NCBI GenBank assembly: GCA_030407005.1
Contig: JAUDYN010000008.1
Span: 62,001 to 126,000 of the forward strand
Direction: 5' to 3'
DNA length: 64,000 nt
DNA from: Desarmillaria ectypa
Lineage: Eukaryota; Basidiomycota; Agaricomycetes; Agaricales; Physalacriaceae
Part shown: positions 25,901 through 37,181 of the stretch, piece by piece
Numbering within the stretch: the stretch's first letter is position 1
Layout: every line of letters begins with the position of its first letter
Notes under the pieces: generated by a model
What the model saw: the letters and a program-made list of their open reading frames with translations, nothing else
Database searches by the model: none
Told to the model about the DNA's origin: nothing
Program-made: the position numbers and the translations under genes

Positions 25901-28472
25901 AATTTCGATGCTCAGGTCGAACAAGCGCCCCGGTCTGATAACATCCGCTCCGCTCCAGGTCAAAATTTGCTTTGAATTTCATTTCACAATATACAGCAAA
26001 CCATAGGCATGAATCGAGATTTTCCAGTAGGAAGGAGAAGTGATATATGATGTGGGTGAAACGAGAGTAGCGGCTGGAGATACGGGACAAGAGGCAATTT
26101 CAATATGTGAACGGCTGGAAAACGGCCCCGTCTGTATCAGTTCATTGTTGTTGAAGACGTGAAGTGGCCGAAATCAGAGGCACATATGTTGCACAGCTTC
26201 TCCCTGGAACAGTGCAGTCAGTATAACTTGAGTACGCAGGCCGAGAATAGTACTCCCATTTAATGTTTTCCTCCAGTAATCTGTAATGGCACTGCATCAG
26301 CTTTGGTAAAACAAAATATCTGGAATTCAATACGTACCACTGAGGATGAGGCTTGACGGCATTTACAAGAGCATATAGATTTCTACCCTTAGACTTCGAT
26401 GAGGCCACATCTGAAAATCATGTTTTTGATTTTGGCTAACCGGAGGTATTTGTCTCATTGGTGTCGAATCACGATTCTTGTGCTGAAATGCTTCGCAATA
26501 CTGAAACAGGATCAGAAGCCAATTATCCATCAGAGAAGGCTAATACTTGCGGTAGACATTGTAGGATACTGATGCAAAATGACGACGGTGATCTTCCATT
26601 CTTCAGACAAACGCCGGTGGTGCTTATTGAGCGTCCAACCATCTATCCACGGTATATTTTTGGAGCGCTTCCGAATCATTACAGAATCAGAAAATTGTAG
26701 ACATCCACTGCTCAAGATTGTGCCTGCATGCATTCTAAATCTGCCATCGCTAGCGTAGCACCACATATCCCCGTTAGTCTTCAGATACCGAACTCCTCGT
26801 GATATTATATCTGCATAGAGAAAGAAAACCCCACAATGCAAGACATCGAAAACGGGATCAGTGATTGTTACAATCCAAAACAGTGGAAGCGCTTACGGTA
26901 TCCAGATTTGAACTCAGGAATCATCCAGACTCTCTGAGGTCAAAAGACACGCTGTAAATCAATGCCGCAGTTGGTAGGAAGGCACCGGACATGCGGGTGT
27001 CATGCGAACGCATGGTCATCATTCACGCATAGGCTATGTTCAGCGTGTTCAAGCAATAAGAGACAGCATGGGTCCTCAGAGACTCTCGGTCATATGGACA
27101 CCAAGAGGCGAGTTGCTGCCGGAGTAGGGCCTATCTAATAAAGCAGTAATTTTGGTCCGGAGCATTACGATGGAAGATAAGAAGTCTGGTATGGTACATG
27201 TGCTCTACCTTTACAAACTATCTGGGAAGTTCTTCAGTACTGAGACTGTAGTTTATGAAAGAGTACGCTAACTTTTCATACTTGAACGATTCTTCGAATC
27301 ATCTTCTCGTCGATAAATGTCGTATTGCCAAGTCTTGTTGGTCACATTTCCATTCCCACGGAAGCCGGGCGAGTTTTTTTTATAACTGATGATAAAGAGT
27401 ATCGAGGGGAACGGCCTCCAAGCGTTGAGGATACCATCACTCCCAGCTAAATTCTTGAACTCATCGACAACTGCCATTAGCAAAAGCAAAAATTACCAAC
27501 CAGAGACCGTACCCGTTAGCATGACTGTACTTTATGTACCCCGGGGATCAGTTCAGCGGGCGTAAAGATAAGGAAAGGGATTAGGAAGGCATGAATAAGA
27601 GCATTTAGATGGACGTCTGCTCCAGCGATCAGAAATTGTTTAGCCTTTAGTTCGCTACAAACATACACGGTAGTGAGATGGAGAAAAACGACGAACTTGA
27701 ATTTTTGACGTACACTGACATCACCATCTACCGATATATGTGTCAGGTTCTAAGGCCGTTTACATACTACAAGCGCCCCACACATAGTTCACAATGTCGC
27801 GATATGGAAATCCAGGCAACTAATTGAACAAAAGAAGCTGCGCAGCCAGACATTGAGTCTAGATTCTGCGTGTCGAAGTGGTGGCGTTAACGAAGAAATG
27901 ATATCGGAAACTCCCGAAAAGCCTTATAAGCAATACAGGCAAAAGATCAGATTTGTTCGACTAATAATGCGGTCCGAGGCTACTAAATAAGGAGTTACCC
28001 CACCACAATTACATGATATGTGCCTTATAATGCCTATTGATGCCGGTAAAATGCCTATATGACTTATAATACGCCGAAACTTGCTCCTTATCACACCGAG
28101 TGTAATGTTACAGCATTACTTATCCTAGGTTACACGTCATTATAACTATTTTGAACATTTCCTATAATTCGGCACCGCCACCACGGGTGGCTTACGCCAC
28201 GATCTCCAGGAACGTCATAGACATCCTCCACCGCCTAGACCTTCAGTGAACGAAGGTGAAGTTTAGCATTGAATATCAAAATCCACAAGTTGTGTACAAT
28301 AAGGTGAGTTTATTTACCAAATGACGACAAATGTGCTAATGTTTTTCCCTGCGTTCTAGCTTAACATTTAACATGGCAGAACTCCGAATATCTGTTTACT
28401 TGAGACTGTACTCGGAGTCGTTACAGCTACTTCGACGAGACTATTGTACATTTATACGCAAAAATAGAAGAA
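22928..28472. other. exon-like pieces, no gene resolved
   Basis: Several minus-strand stretches look coding but could not be assembled. At about 23940-23715 a run contains HEFTPVFVPNIDVDGETYSA, SIDDLNVHILRTQGKYLRLI and TVMTGESFGRPLTKPLI. At 24430-24270 there is DFKSLKHRTEVLSDQDQRQD, followed by FMTDEGYIYAVNSTVALGF near 24240, where the frame then slips. At 25447-25160 a hydrophobic start GFGILPAFVEGAAILSAFQV precedes a basic region. At 26841-26530 and 26408-26142 there are further open frames with aromatic-rich composition. None is recognised. They may belong to one or more minus-strand multi-exon genes, at least partly decayed. Confidence 0.35.
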
Positions 28473-29063
28473 TCAGAGAGCCTTGTGCGCTTTCAAAAAC
28501 TCTTCTGCATGACGCTTAGCTCCTGCAGAAACTCGAGGATCTAGATCGAAGAAGTGATTACTGACAAGCACACTGGAAGTCAAAGCTTACTATGCAAAGC
28601 CGCCTTGTACCCAGCAAGAACTCGCATTTCGTGCTCAGCGTCAGACTTCACATTACTCGAATCAATTCCTGCGGCTTCGAGTATCTCACGGGCGTGCTGT
28701 TTCGCTTCTTTGGACGTCCCCTGGTCTGAATACGGGTGAGATGGGCCAATAAAAGGACTAGTGAAACCCACTGTGAAGAGTTGCTTTGTATCCGCCTGAA
28801 TGGCAGCTCAGCATAATGATCTGCCAGTGAAACGATACTCTTACCGAGAGTACGGTTCACATGCTGCTGGTCCTCTTGTTCATTTGCTCCTGCGAGCTCT
28901 TTCAGCCGCTCCTGCGCAACGAGTTTAGCCTCCTCGGACGTGTTTGGATTACTGATAGTCGATTTGAGTCCGGAGATGACATGCGCCGGATCCTTTTGGT
29001 GTGCTACATTGCGTTTCAGTACAGGACAAGATAATAATGAAGATCCATACAAGATGAGGCCAT
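28473..29063 (-). CDS. conidiation-specific protein 6 (Con-6) family, three repeats
   Basis: Five exons: 29063-29051, 29003-28845, 28795-28772, 28725-28591, 28540-28473; they join to 399 nt, 132 residues. Four introns of 46-50 bp have GT-AG ends and keep frame. Three Con-6 repeats are visible: GLKSTISNPNTSEEAKLVAQ (about residues 14-40), GYKATLHNQGTSKEAKQHAR (about 58-85) and GYKAALHNPRVSAGAKRHAE (about 103-130). The Con-6 family is known from Neurospora, where transcripts rise during asexual spore formation; members are small, hydrophilic and probably cytoplasmic. The third repeat spans an intron, as does the second, at the same site (after LH). The protein ends soon after the third repeat, which is usual. 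The biochemical role is not known. Confidence 0.88.
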
Positions 29064-29211
29064 CTTTCTTATTATGATGGAACGTCGAAGGCGTTGCATT
29101 TATGGCGCGGATGTTTCACTAATTTTTATCACGGGAATTTGTATGTCTCAGGGTGGTGTTATGATTCATAGATGATGATGTGGATATCGTGGTGGAACCG
29201 CCTCTTTTAGA

Positions 29212-29937
29212 TCATCCTCGTGAGCTCCACTCACGCGGAGATTTCAAAGGATTGAAATTTCGGGTGGGAGTATTCGGCTTCTGTTTACGTGTCTGATGAT
29301 AAATATTCGATTTACTTCCAGACGTGCGCGTGCTATAGTCAGGTGCTTTCACGTAATTTTTGAACACCAGCACCCCATCCATTCCGACACCGACAGATGA
29401 TGATCGCTGTCTCAGGGTCGGGGATACCTTGATGAAGATCACGATCACAGTCTTCCTCAAAGGTATCGCCACGGCAGGACTTTGACACAATACCGGCAAC
29501 GATAAGGGTTGGCACAATTCCATGGACATCAATGAAAACAAGATCATACAGAATAAGATTTTTTTGCAAGGACCTTGATGTACATCATGACGACGTCTGC
29601 AAAAAATCAATTATCAAAATCACGAATCATGAGCGCCAAAGAGAATAGATGGCCTAAGACTCGACCGGGACTTCCAGGATCCCAAAGTAGGAATGAACAC
29701 TCGTAACACGCAGGATGCGATATTCACCAGGAAAAGGCTGTTACGTCGTGACTCAGAGCTCAGATGTAACTGGTACCTCAAGCTATTCGTCATATCAGGT
29801 TCGTCATATTTCGAGTTACGATACAGAACAACTGACATCCTGGATTCGCACAGGTCCTTGGATGCTTCATCAACCTGCCTCTTCATTATAGGAAGTTCGT
29901 TAGGCGCAATCACTTTGTTGGTCGTGGCTGCTTGCAT
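29212..29937 (-). pseudogene. C-terminal fragment of the 7TM-like membrane family
   Basis: After an acceptor at 29597 (TTTTTTGCAG) the piece DVVMMYIK is followed, about 60 bp on, by GIVPTLIVAGIVSKSCR. This resembles the junction YIIAAYIK-IAPTFLVGRVSAH shared by the two membrane genes at 57732 and 60782. The acidic tail that follows (DTFEEDCDRDLHQGIPDPE) is unlike theirs. Upstream, 29937-29620 holds an open frame without convincing membrane segments. Most of the family's helices are absent, so this is taken as a fragment. Confidence 0.35.
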
Positions 29938-30237
29938 GAGAAGAAGATGGCTACGTCATTCACAAATGAATGAATTATTTCCCGACGAACAGGTCATCCT
30001 AGTTTGGAAGACTAGAAGATATTAGCGATGGCCGAGAGTCGGGATGAAGATATCCTGTCTCCATGTTACTCCACACGTTAAGATACGCTTCATTTATGAA
30101 TAAACGATTGTCTTATGATTATGATGATGACTTGAAGAAACGGGGAGGACTGCTAGACGAATTCAAGCTCAGATACGCCGCCCAGCGTAAATACGATTCT
30201 CCAGGGATATTTTTACTTATCGTAAATACGCAGATCA

Positions 30238-31695
30238 CTAATACACCCCAATCTTCCTTACCGACTCCGTCGGCCCATCGATTGGGCTAGGACCCTGAGG
30301 CAAGCCCAGCAACTGCTCGAACTGTAGTCTACACCGCTCGACAAGCTCACGGTTAAGCATCCACCCATCAAATGGCTTCGTATCTAGCATATTGCCATAC
30401 TCCATTAATGCTTCATGAACTCAATGAGTGGGAAGAAAATGTTATGAAAGATGGACATACGCTTGAGCCCTTCTTTTGGTGGGACATCGTTTCTGACGCT
30501 CCATCCCCCACTAGCCAGCACGGTTTGGTAATCCACCGACAACAACCAGTTCATATAAAGTTTTGCAGCGCGGGGGTGCTCGGCGGTGTTGAATATCGCT
30601 GCACGCTGTGCCCAGATAACCAGAGCGCTCGAGTCCGAGTCCGGGGGGAGCTGTTCGATAATTCCAGTACTTCCATTCGGGAATCCCATAGCTGTGGTAA
30701 ATGTCACAGCTTCGGGTCCGTCTGACAGCAGGACCGAAGGTGGGGTAGCAGTCCCCCGGACCCAGGTGATACCTTGCGCGATGAAGTCGTAGATAGCTTG
30801 CCAGCCATGGGTTTGTTGGATTTTGTAGAACCTTCGAGGGTGGATAAAATAAGCGAGGTCAATATGGGAAACCAGGGATACGTACTCGAATAAGACAGCG
30901 TCGTCATCGTTAGGATACGCGCTTACGATGCGGTTCTGCCATTTAGGGTCGAGGTAGTCAAGGAATTCTTTCGGGGCTTCGGATGCGTTTGTCTTGGACG
31001 TCGCGTAGGTGTTGGTAAAGAGGTAATACGCCATTCCTCTGCAGAAACAAATTAATTGCTAGAGGAGGGTGGTACAGATATACACGTACACGAAGGCGCC
31101 GTCAGGATCTTTGACATCATCCGTTACTTGATCCCATCACGCTGGTTTGTAGTTGAGAAGCTTGGATGCCATCAGAACCACAGACGTGAGTACGAAAGGC
31201 GATACTCACTCGACCTTCTCTCTTCCACCGAACGAAGTCGTGATACGTTTGCAGATGCGCAACGTCCACTCCCGCCTTTCCCGTAATGTTTAGAGATCGG
31301 TCAATAATTCCGTCATGGTACTTGTGAGCCAAATGAGATTTATGTAGTGAGACGATCAGGCGACTTACTTTGGAAAGGTCGACGTTGATGGTAATGTTTA
31401 TATTAGGGAATCTTTCTTGGAAAGACTGGATGAAGGGATCTTGCTGAACACTCGTATCGCCTCCAGCTCGGACGAAGAGCTGGCCTCCCTCGGCAATGGC
31501 AAGCTCGTACAGCTCATCAAGGGACTGTGTTTCCACAGCTACAGGCGTAGGAGCAGGAGAACTGCTGTCGGACCCAGATAGGCCTCCCATCCATCCAAAG
31601 ATAGGCTCAAAGATGGGGGAAGCAGACACCGCAGTGAAGTATGTAGCGAATATGAAAAGAATGGCGTGCATTTGTGAAAGAGTGGACGCGGACAA
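30238..31695 (-). pseudogene. secreted solute-binding-protein-like gene with one in-frame stop
   Basis: Exons 31695-31369, 31320-31210, 31160-31090, 31038-30461 and 30410-30238 join to 1260 nt in one frame. The N terminus has a signal peptide (MHAILFIFATYFTAVSASP), then LYELAIAEGGQLFVRAGGD, FQERFPNINITINVDLSK, ITGKAGVDVAHLQTYHDF, and later MAYYLFTNTYATSKTNASEA, LDPKWQNRIVSAYPNDDDA, WVRGTATPPSVLLSDGPEA, AKLYMNWLLSVDYQ and PFDGWMLNRELVERC. This is the fungal family resembling bacterial ABC-type iron(III) or 2-aminoethylphosphonate periplasmic binding proteins; a role in binding small ligands outside the cell is inferred. One codon in exon 3 is TGA (31137-31139) between KPA and WDQV. Everything else is open, so it is either a very recent pseudogene, a sequencing error, or a readthrough case. 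Confidence 0.8.
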
Positions 31696-32761
31696 AGGGC
31701 TATGTTTTTTCGCCGTCGACCATATTAATTTATAATGCCATTATCCTCAGGGAATCCCTGCACCCTGTCAGAGGGCTGAGAGCCACCTAACGAGATGGCA
31801 TATGACATAGAAATTGCATCAATTGAGTGACCCTCCATTCGCTAGGTGTCATGGCGTTATGGCGTGGGCAGCGCGTATGACCGCATCGGCCCCGAAGTTT
31901 CGACCATTATTGTTCTTTCAAAATTCGGGCATTCGTGTGAAAATTACCTTTCATGCTCTAAAGCCTGGATGTTGTCAGATGAAGATTATTTTATCGTGAT
32001 GCACTCACTTCAAGAGTAAGAGTGAGACGGAGATGTCATACATTTGCTTATGTCCGTTCTGACATTTGGATTAGGACCGGAGACTGAAACGATATTCAGA
32101 AGACTGATGGCACATGAAGACCATCTTCCAATTAATTATACTTGTGTCACTTTCCTCCACGTCGCTCTTTCGAGCAAGAAAACCAGGGGACGTCGATGGT
32201 CAATGCTTATGGTATGACTCAGATGGTAGGCAAATGCGGCTGAAAAATATGTCGTGTGTCCCAAAGGCATCAAAATCGGTGAATTTCGTGGATGATCGTA
32301 ACGCGGACATCTCGCTAAATCTAGTGTCCGAGTCAGTCATTTTGGCGAGCTCAAGGACGAAAGAAGGCATTGTTATCATACCTCTTCAGAGTTTTAGATC
32401 CCCTTTTCGTGGAAAGTCTCGCATAGAGTTATCTTAATATCGGTTCCGCTATTCAGAAGGCTGGCCAGTGGCGCATCAGCTTTGCTATTGTCGAGCTGAA
32501 ATGGCGCTGATACTCAGCAGTTTGGTCCAGCAAATAAGGGACTGTTTCACTTTGAAGGAATCTAAGGTGCACAAGATTATTAGCTGCAGCGTGCTAGGAG
32601 CAGAGGGTCCAGGGGACAGCCATAGATGGGTTATTCCGGGACAGATATCCGGCATGAAACGCGTCTAAATCACGTGATGAGAAGTTGGTTGGTATTTGGG
32701 TTTTCCATTCAGTTTTCAGGCTCCACTGGAACTCTAGCTTCTCAGCAACCTGCAGAAAGAG
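31696..32761. other. intergenic next to retrotransposon block
   Basis: No gene is firmly supported. A plus-strand frame at 32114-32437 starts with a signal-peptide-like stretch (MKTIFQLIILVSLSSTSLF) and could be a small secreted protein, but it has no family or splice support. CpG frequency is normal up to about 32690 and drops sharply after that. Confidence 0.4.
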
Positions 32762-32959
32762 TGTTGGAATTTGAGAGTTGAGCCAAGGTTATGGCAATCT
32801 GGCATCATGCCAAACTTGCTGATTAAGAGAGAAGTATTAGGAAAGTTATAGAACATTCTAGTAGATTAGCATTTAGTATATAAGTAGGTACAGTAGTGTA
32901 CATCTGCATGCCTTTGCAGAGCTCAGCCAAGCAAAATACTATTGGCCTGACACCATGCA
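32762..32959 (+). mobile_element. possible Copia-like LTR remnant
   Basis: Begins TGTTGGAATTTGAGAGTTG, has a TATA-like stretch near 32874 (TAGTATATAAGTAGG) and CTCAGCCAAG near 32922. The same CTCAGCCAAG motif occurs about 160 bp into the Copia LTR at 49629. It stops abruptly at the Gypsy LTR starting at 32960. CpG is nearly absent. The assignment is tentative. Confidence 0.35.
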
Positions 32960-33354
32960 TGTTAGACCCAAACTTCGTTGGACAACAATAGTAAACACTG
33001 GGCTGTATTGCATTTGTACAGTCACCCAATGAGTCCAAGAATGTTGTCAACTAAGAGTCAAGACTAAAGACTAGCTTTAGATGAGAGGAAGAGTTGACAA
33101 GAAAGTTTGGTAGGATTAAACTTAGCTCAAAGCTGGAGAATATACAGCAAGAGCTATGCTACTTATATACTAAAGTTTGGGTTCTAATAATAGATAGGTA
33201 TATGTATGTCTATGTGTGAAATGAATGGAAACAATGGTATAGTGGAATGACTGCAGAAAGGCATAGTTCCATGTCTATGTAGGTGCTGAGCTTAGATATG
33301 ATAAGCCAGCACCTAGATGAAAGATAAGCATGAAAAATAGGTGAAATCATAACA
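32960..33354 (-). repeat. outer Gypsy 3' LTR
   Basis: Runs TGTTAGACCC to ATCATAACA (plus-strand view) and matches 48517-48960, with shared stretches such as GAGAGCTATGCTACTTATATA-type sequence near 33170. The length is 395 bp. Confidence 0.8.
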
Positions 33355-34891
33355 ATACCCCCTTGTTAAGACAGATGTCCTGACTGTCATTATGATCTGA
33401 CTACTGGTCATTCCAAGAGTGTCCCTCTTGCATTTCATGTCATCCCCATTCCATTGATCCTCTCCTCCATCACCATCCTGATTGTTTGCCCTCCAGTAGT
33501 CATTAATGAGGTCTTTCAGATCTGTGACTTTCTCTTCATAATACCAGTATTTGATGCAGGGATATTTCCTGATTAAATATCTCCATTGATCTCCAGTTTT
33601 CTTCATGTCAATGATGACTGTGGATTTCATGGGAGTGACCACTATCACTTGAACTTCTATTGCTCCTTTCACTTTAAGGTACTTGGCAATCACCCCTTTT
33701 GCATTGCCTACATTCCTCTCTGTGACCCATTGGTTTTCTTCTGCTCTGTACCCCTTCCACTTGACTAGATAGTCAGTGACTGTTCTTGATGGTTGACCTT
33801 TTCATCCTTGAACTTTATGAGGTCTGTCATCCAGGATTGTCTCAATCTTATATTCTTCTTCACTGTGGATGATGTCTGGCAGTGGTGGTGGTGGTGGTTG
33901 TTCCTGATTAGGGAAGGTGGGAGGAATGTATGCCATAAGAAGTGTTTTGTTGAACACTAGGTATATTTTCCATAGGGGAGGGAGTTTCAGCTTGTATGCT
34001 GAAAGACTATGTTTTTCAAGTACTGTGAAGGGTCCTACCTGTTTGTCATCCAGCTTTTTCTTTGGTCAGGGTAGATGAAGATTCATGGTATCAAGCCAAA
34101 CCTTTTGACTGATTTGGTACTCAATTGCCATTCTCTTTTTCTTGTCATATTGAGTTTTCATCTGTTCTGCAGCTTTTTGTAAAGCAGTTCAAGTTTTTTC
34201 ATGAATGTATTTCATCATATCTGTCAATGATTCTAATCCTGGGGTGTGAAGAGGAGAATGAGTGTGTGAGTCAGGGGTGACTTGAGGATTTCATCCATAG
34301 TTGACTTGGAATAGGCTTCTGCCTGTGGTGGAGTGTACACAGTTGTTGTGTTGAAAGGCTGCCAAGGGTAGCCATTCTTCCCAATCATCTTGTCAGTGAT
34401 TGATGAATATCCATAGATATTTTTCTATCTCCTGGTTAACATGCTCTGTCTGTCCATCAGTTTGAGGATGGAATGCCATAGAGGCATTTCCTTTGATTTG
34501 TAATATGTCATATAAGTCTTTCAAGAACTTAGACACAAATTGTGATCCTCTGTCAGATATGACAGTGATGGGCATGTTGTGTTTAGCATATACTTCATCA
34601 CATAAGATTCAGACCGATCCTTCAGATGAAAGTTCTATGCTGCAGGCAATTGGAATGATTTCTTTGAAAAACCTGTCAACAATGACCAAAATGGCATCAT
34701 GGTTATTGGAGAGTGGTAATCCTGTAACTATATTGACAGAAATGTGTGTCCATGGTTCTGAAGGGATTTCATTAGGATAGAGGGGAGCTCATTTGGCTTG
34801 AGTATTGGTTTTGGTTTGGGCATATGTTTCAATGTCTTTCTTCATCTTAGGCCACCAGTAGTCTCTTAGGACTAGCTCTTTTGTTTTCTCC
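33355..34891 (-). pseudogene. outer Gypsy integrase C-terminal part and chromodomain
   Basis: The minus strand encodes integrase core pieces (VISDRGSQFVSKFLKDLYDI and AFHPQTDGQTEHVNQEIEKY at 34575-34393), where the second catalytic Asp and the Glu are visible. Downstream at about 33790-33740 it has a chromodomain core (DYLVKWKGYRAEENQWVTER). Chromodomains direct integration of chromoviruses to methylated histone H3K9 chromatin; that is known of the class. The frame is interrupted by several stops. The rest of this integrase resumes at 44664, beyond the inserted element. Confidence 0.75.
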
Positions 34892-35294
34892 TGTTAGGAC
34901 CCTGTCTAACACATGATCTTGGGACTGTGTGTCACTCTTGGGCTGTCTTGCATTTGGACAATCACCCATAATAAGAGGACAGCTTGGTATTTAGAGGAGT
35001 GTAGAAGAAGATATATAGATTGAATTTAGTCAGAAGATAGAGACTAAGTACAAAATCTCTCTACTTTATATATGAAAGTACTGAGTTTATTAATAGGTGA
35101 AACATGAGAGTCCATGTGTGAAACATTAGAAGTCAGGTGATTGTGGACCAATCAGATTGAGAGGATTTGAAATATAGGAGATATGAGAGGTCTGGTGAGA
35201 CTGAATACCAGTGTTTTGATGGATACAATGGTGTTGCATGAGCATTGTGACATAAAACACTAAAACATGATAAGATAATGGAAAAATCATAACA
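34892..35294 (-). repeat. inner Gypsy 3' LTR
   Basis: 403 bp, TGTTAGGACCC to ATCATAACA; near-identical to 44281-44663 except for point changes and about 20 extra bases near 35210 that the other copy lacks. Confidence 0.9.
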
Positions 35295-36964
35295 TTACCC
35301 TCTTGTTAAAGCAGTCATCCCGACTGCTATGGTTCTTCTTCAGGGGTTTCAAGTTGTGATTCTGCTTGATTGATCCAGTACTAGTTGATTAGTTATTTCC
35401 ATATGTCTTTATCCAGGTTAACAATCCATTTTCAAAGTCCATCCTTGTGTTGGGCTAGATAAGTGGCATCCCCATTGTCAGAGTATTCATGATCAAGTAA
35501 ATAAGCTACAGTTTTATCCTTGGTTATGATTTTGGTGGTGTGTAGAGCACAGTTAACATTTGCTTTGTACTCCAGAATCACATCCTTGGCATTTGTCATT
35601 TCTATTTCTCAGACCCATGAATTATGTTCCCTGGTCCATCCTTTCCATTTAACCAAGTAGTCAGTGACTATCTTGGATGGTTGTCCCTTCTTTGCTCATA
35701 CTTGATGAGTGCAAGTGTCTAATACTTCTTTGACTTTGTATTCCTCTTGTCCATTGACAAGGTCAGGAGGAGGAGGCAGCAGCTGTTGTTGGTGTTTGGG
35801 AATAATGGTGCAATGTAAGGAGTCAACAATTTCTCATTAAATCTGGGGTGTATCTTCCAGTGTGGTGGAAGTTTTAATTTGTATGCTGCTGCTCCTGCTT
35901 TCTCAAGGATTTCAAACAGACCTGTTCATTTGTCATCAAGTTTTTTCTTTGGTCATGGAAGATGGAGGTTAGCCATGTCAAGCCATACCCAGTCACTGAC
36001 CTGGTACTGATGTGCCAGTTGTTTCCTTTTGTTGTATTGCATCTTCATTTGCATGGCTGCCTTTTCCAATGCATTATGGGTTTCCTTGTGTACTTGGACC
36101 ATAGTTTCTGTGAACTCTATGGCCAAGGGATTAGCAAATTGAGTTTTTTGCATAGAGTCAGGAATGAGTTGGGGATTTCTTCCATATAGGATCATGAATG
36201 GGCTCTTTCCTGTTGCTGAATGTACCCGATTGTTATGTGCGAATTCTGTGAGTGGTAACCATTCTACTCAATTGGTTTGTTGGTGATTGACAAAGATTTG
36301 TAAGTATTTCTTGATTTCCTGGTTGACCCACTCTATTTGTCTGTCAGTCTGTGGATGATATGCTGTGGATGCATTCTGGGTAATATTCAGCATTCTATAG
36401 AGTTCCTTCATGAAGGTGGATACAAATTGGGGTCCCCAGTCAGAAATGATGACTTGTGGCATTCCATACTTTGCGTAAACATGATTTTGGAGTATGTGGG
36501 CCCATCCTTCAGTGGATAGTTCTTCATGGCAGGGGACTGGAATGATGTTTTTTGAGAATTGGTCGACAATGACAAGTAAGGCATCATAACCTTTGGATTC
36601 CAGTAATCTAGTGATCATGTCAATGGAAATATGAGTCCAAGGAGTGTCTGGGATCGCATTAGGATAGAGGGGTGCAGCTTTTGCTTGTGTATTGCTCTTG
36701 GTTCTTTGACATACTTTGCATCCCTTGACATAAGTCTCTACATCTCATTTCATCTTGGGCCACCAATATTCTTGTAAGATTAGTTCAGTGGTTTTGGAGA
36801 TTCTGGGATAACCAACAAAAATGTGGTCATGATATTGAGCAATGATATTCCCTTGAAGGATTTTGTTCTTGGGGATATAAATGCACCCATTGTACCATAG
36901 TAATCCATCTTTCTGTGTGATTCCTCATTCATGATTAAGGAATTTTTCAATCCCTGAATCCCAC
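35295..36964 (-). pseudogene. inner Gypsy integrase and chromodomain
   Basis: The integrase core is at 36618-36268: LLVIVDQFSKN (first Asp), VIISDWGPQFVSTFMKELY (second Asp) and HPQTDRQIEWVNQEIKKYL (Glu). SDWGPQF and IEW show Trp where the family has Arg, fitting CGG to TGG change. Further on, GPF-like LFEILEKAGAAAYKLKLPPH precedes the chromodomain DYLVKWKGWTREHNSWV at about 35690-35640. Stops occur at LP*PKKK and DK*TGLF near 35925-35955. The zinc-binding N-terminal domain is toward 36900. Confidence 0.8.
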
Positions 36965-37181
36965 TATTTCTGCTGTTGTGTTGCATCTTTGATACATATG
37001 ATCTGTTCATCATAGGTGGGCAACATGAGTGCTCGGAAATGTTCTGGGGAAAGAACAACTATGTCTTTGTTGTCTTCTTTTCCCTGGTTATGGTTGTTGC
37101 ATTGACTGAGCAAATCAGCTTTCTTGTTTGCCATTCTAGCCTTGTGCTGGAGAATAAAGTGGTATTCTGCCAATTTGGTGA

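Noticed and set aside
30238..31695. Recent bacterial transfer of the solute-binding-protein-like gene
   Set aside because: Four short spliceosomal introns, a eukaryotic signal peptide and local base composition argue for a long-resident fungal gene.
32114..32437. Small secreted protein on the plus strand
   Set aside because: Only a hydrophobic start supports it; no homologue, intron or cysteine pattern was recognised.
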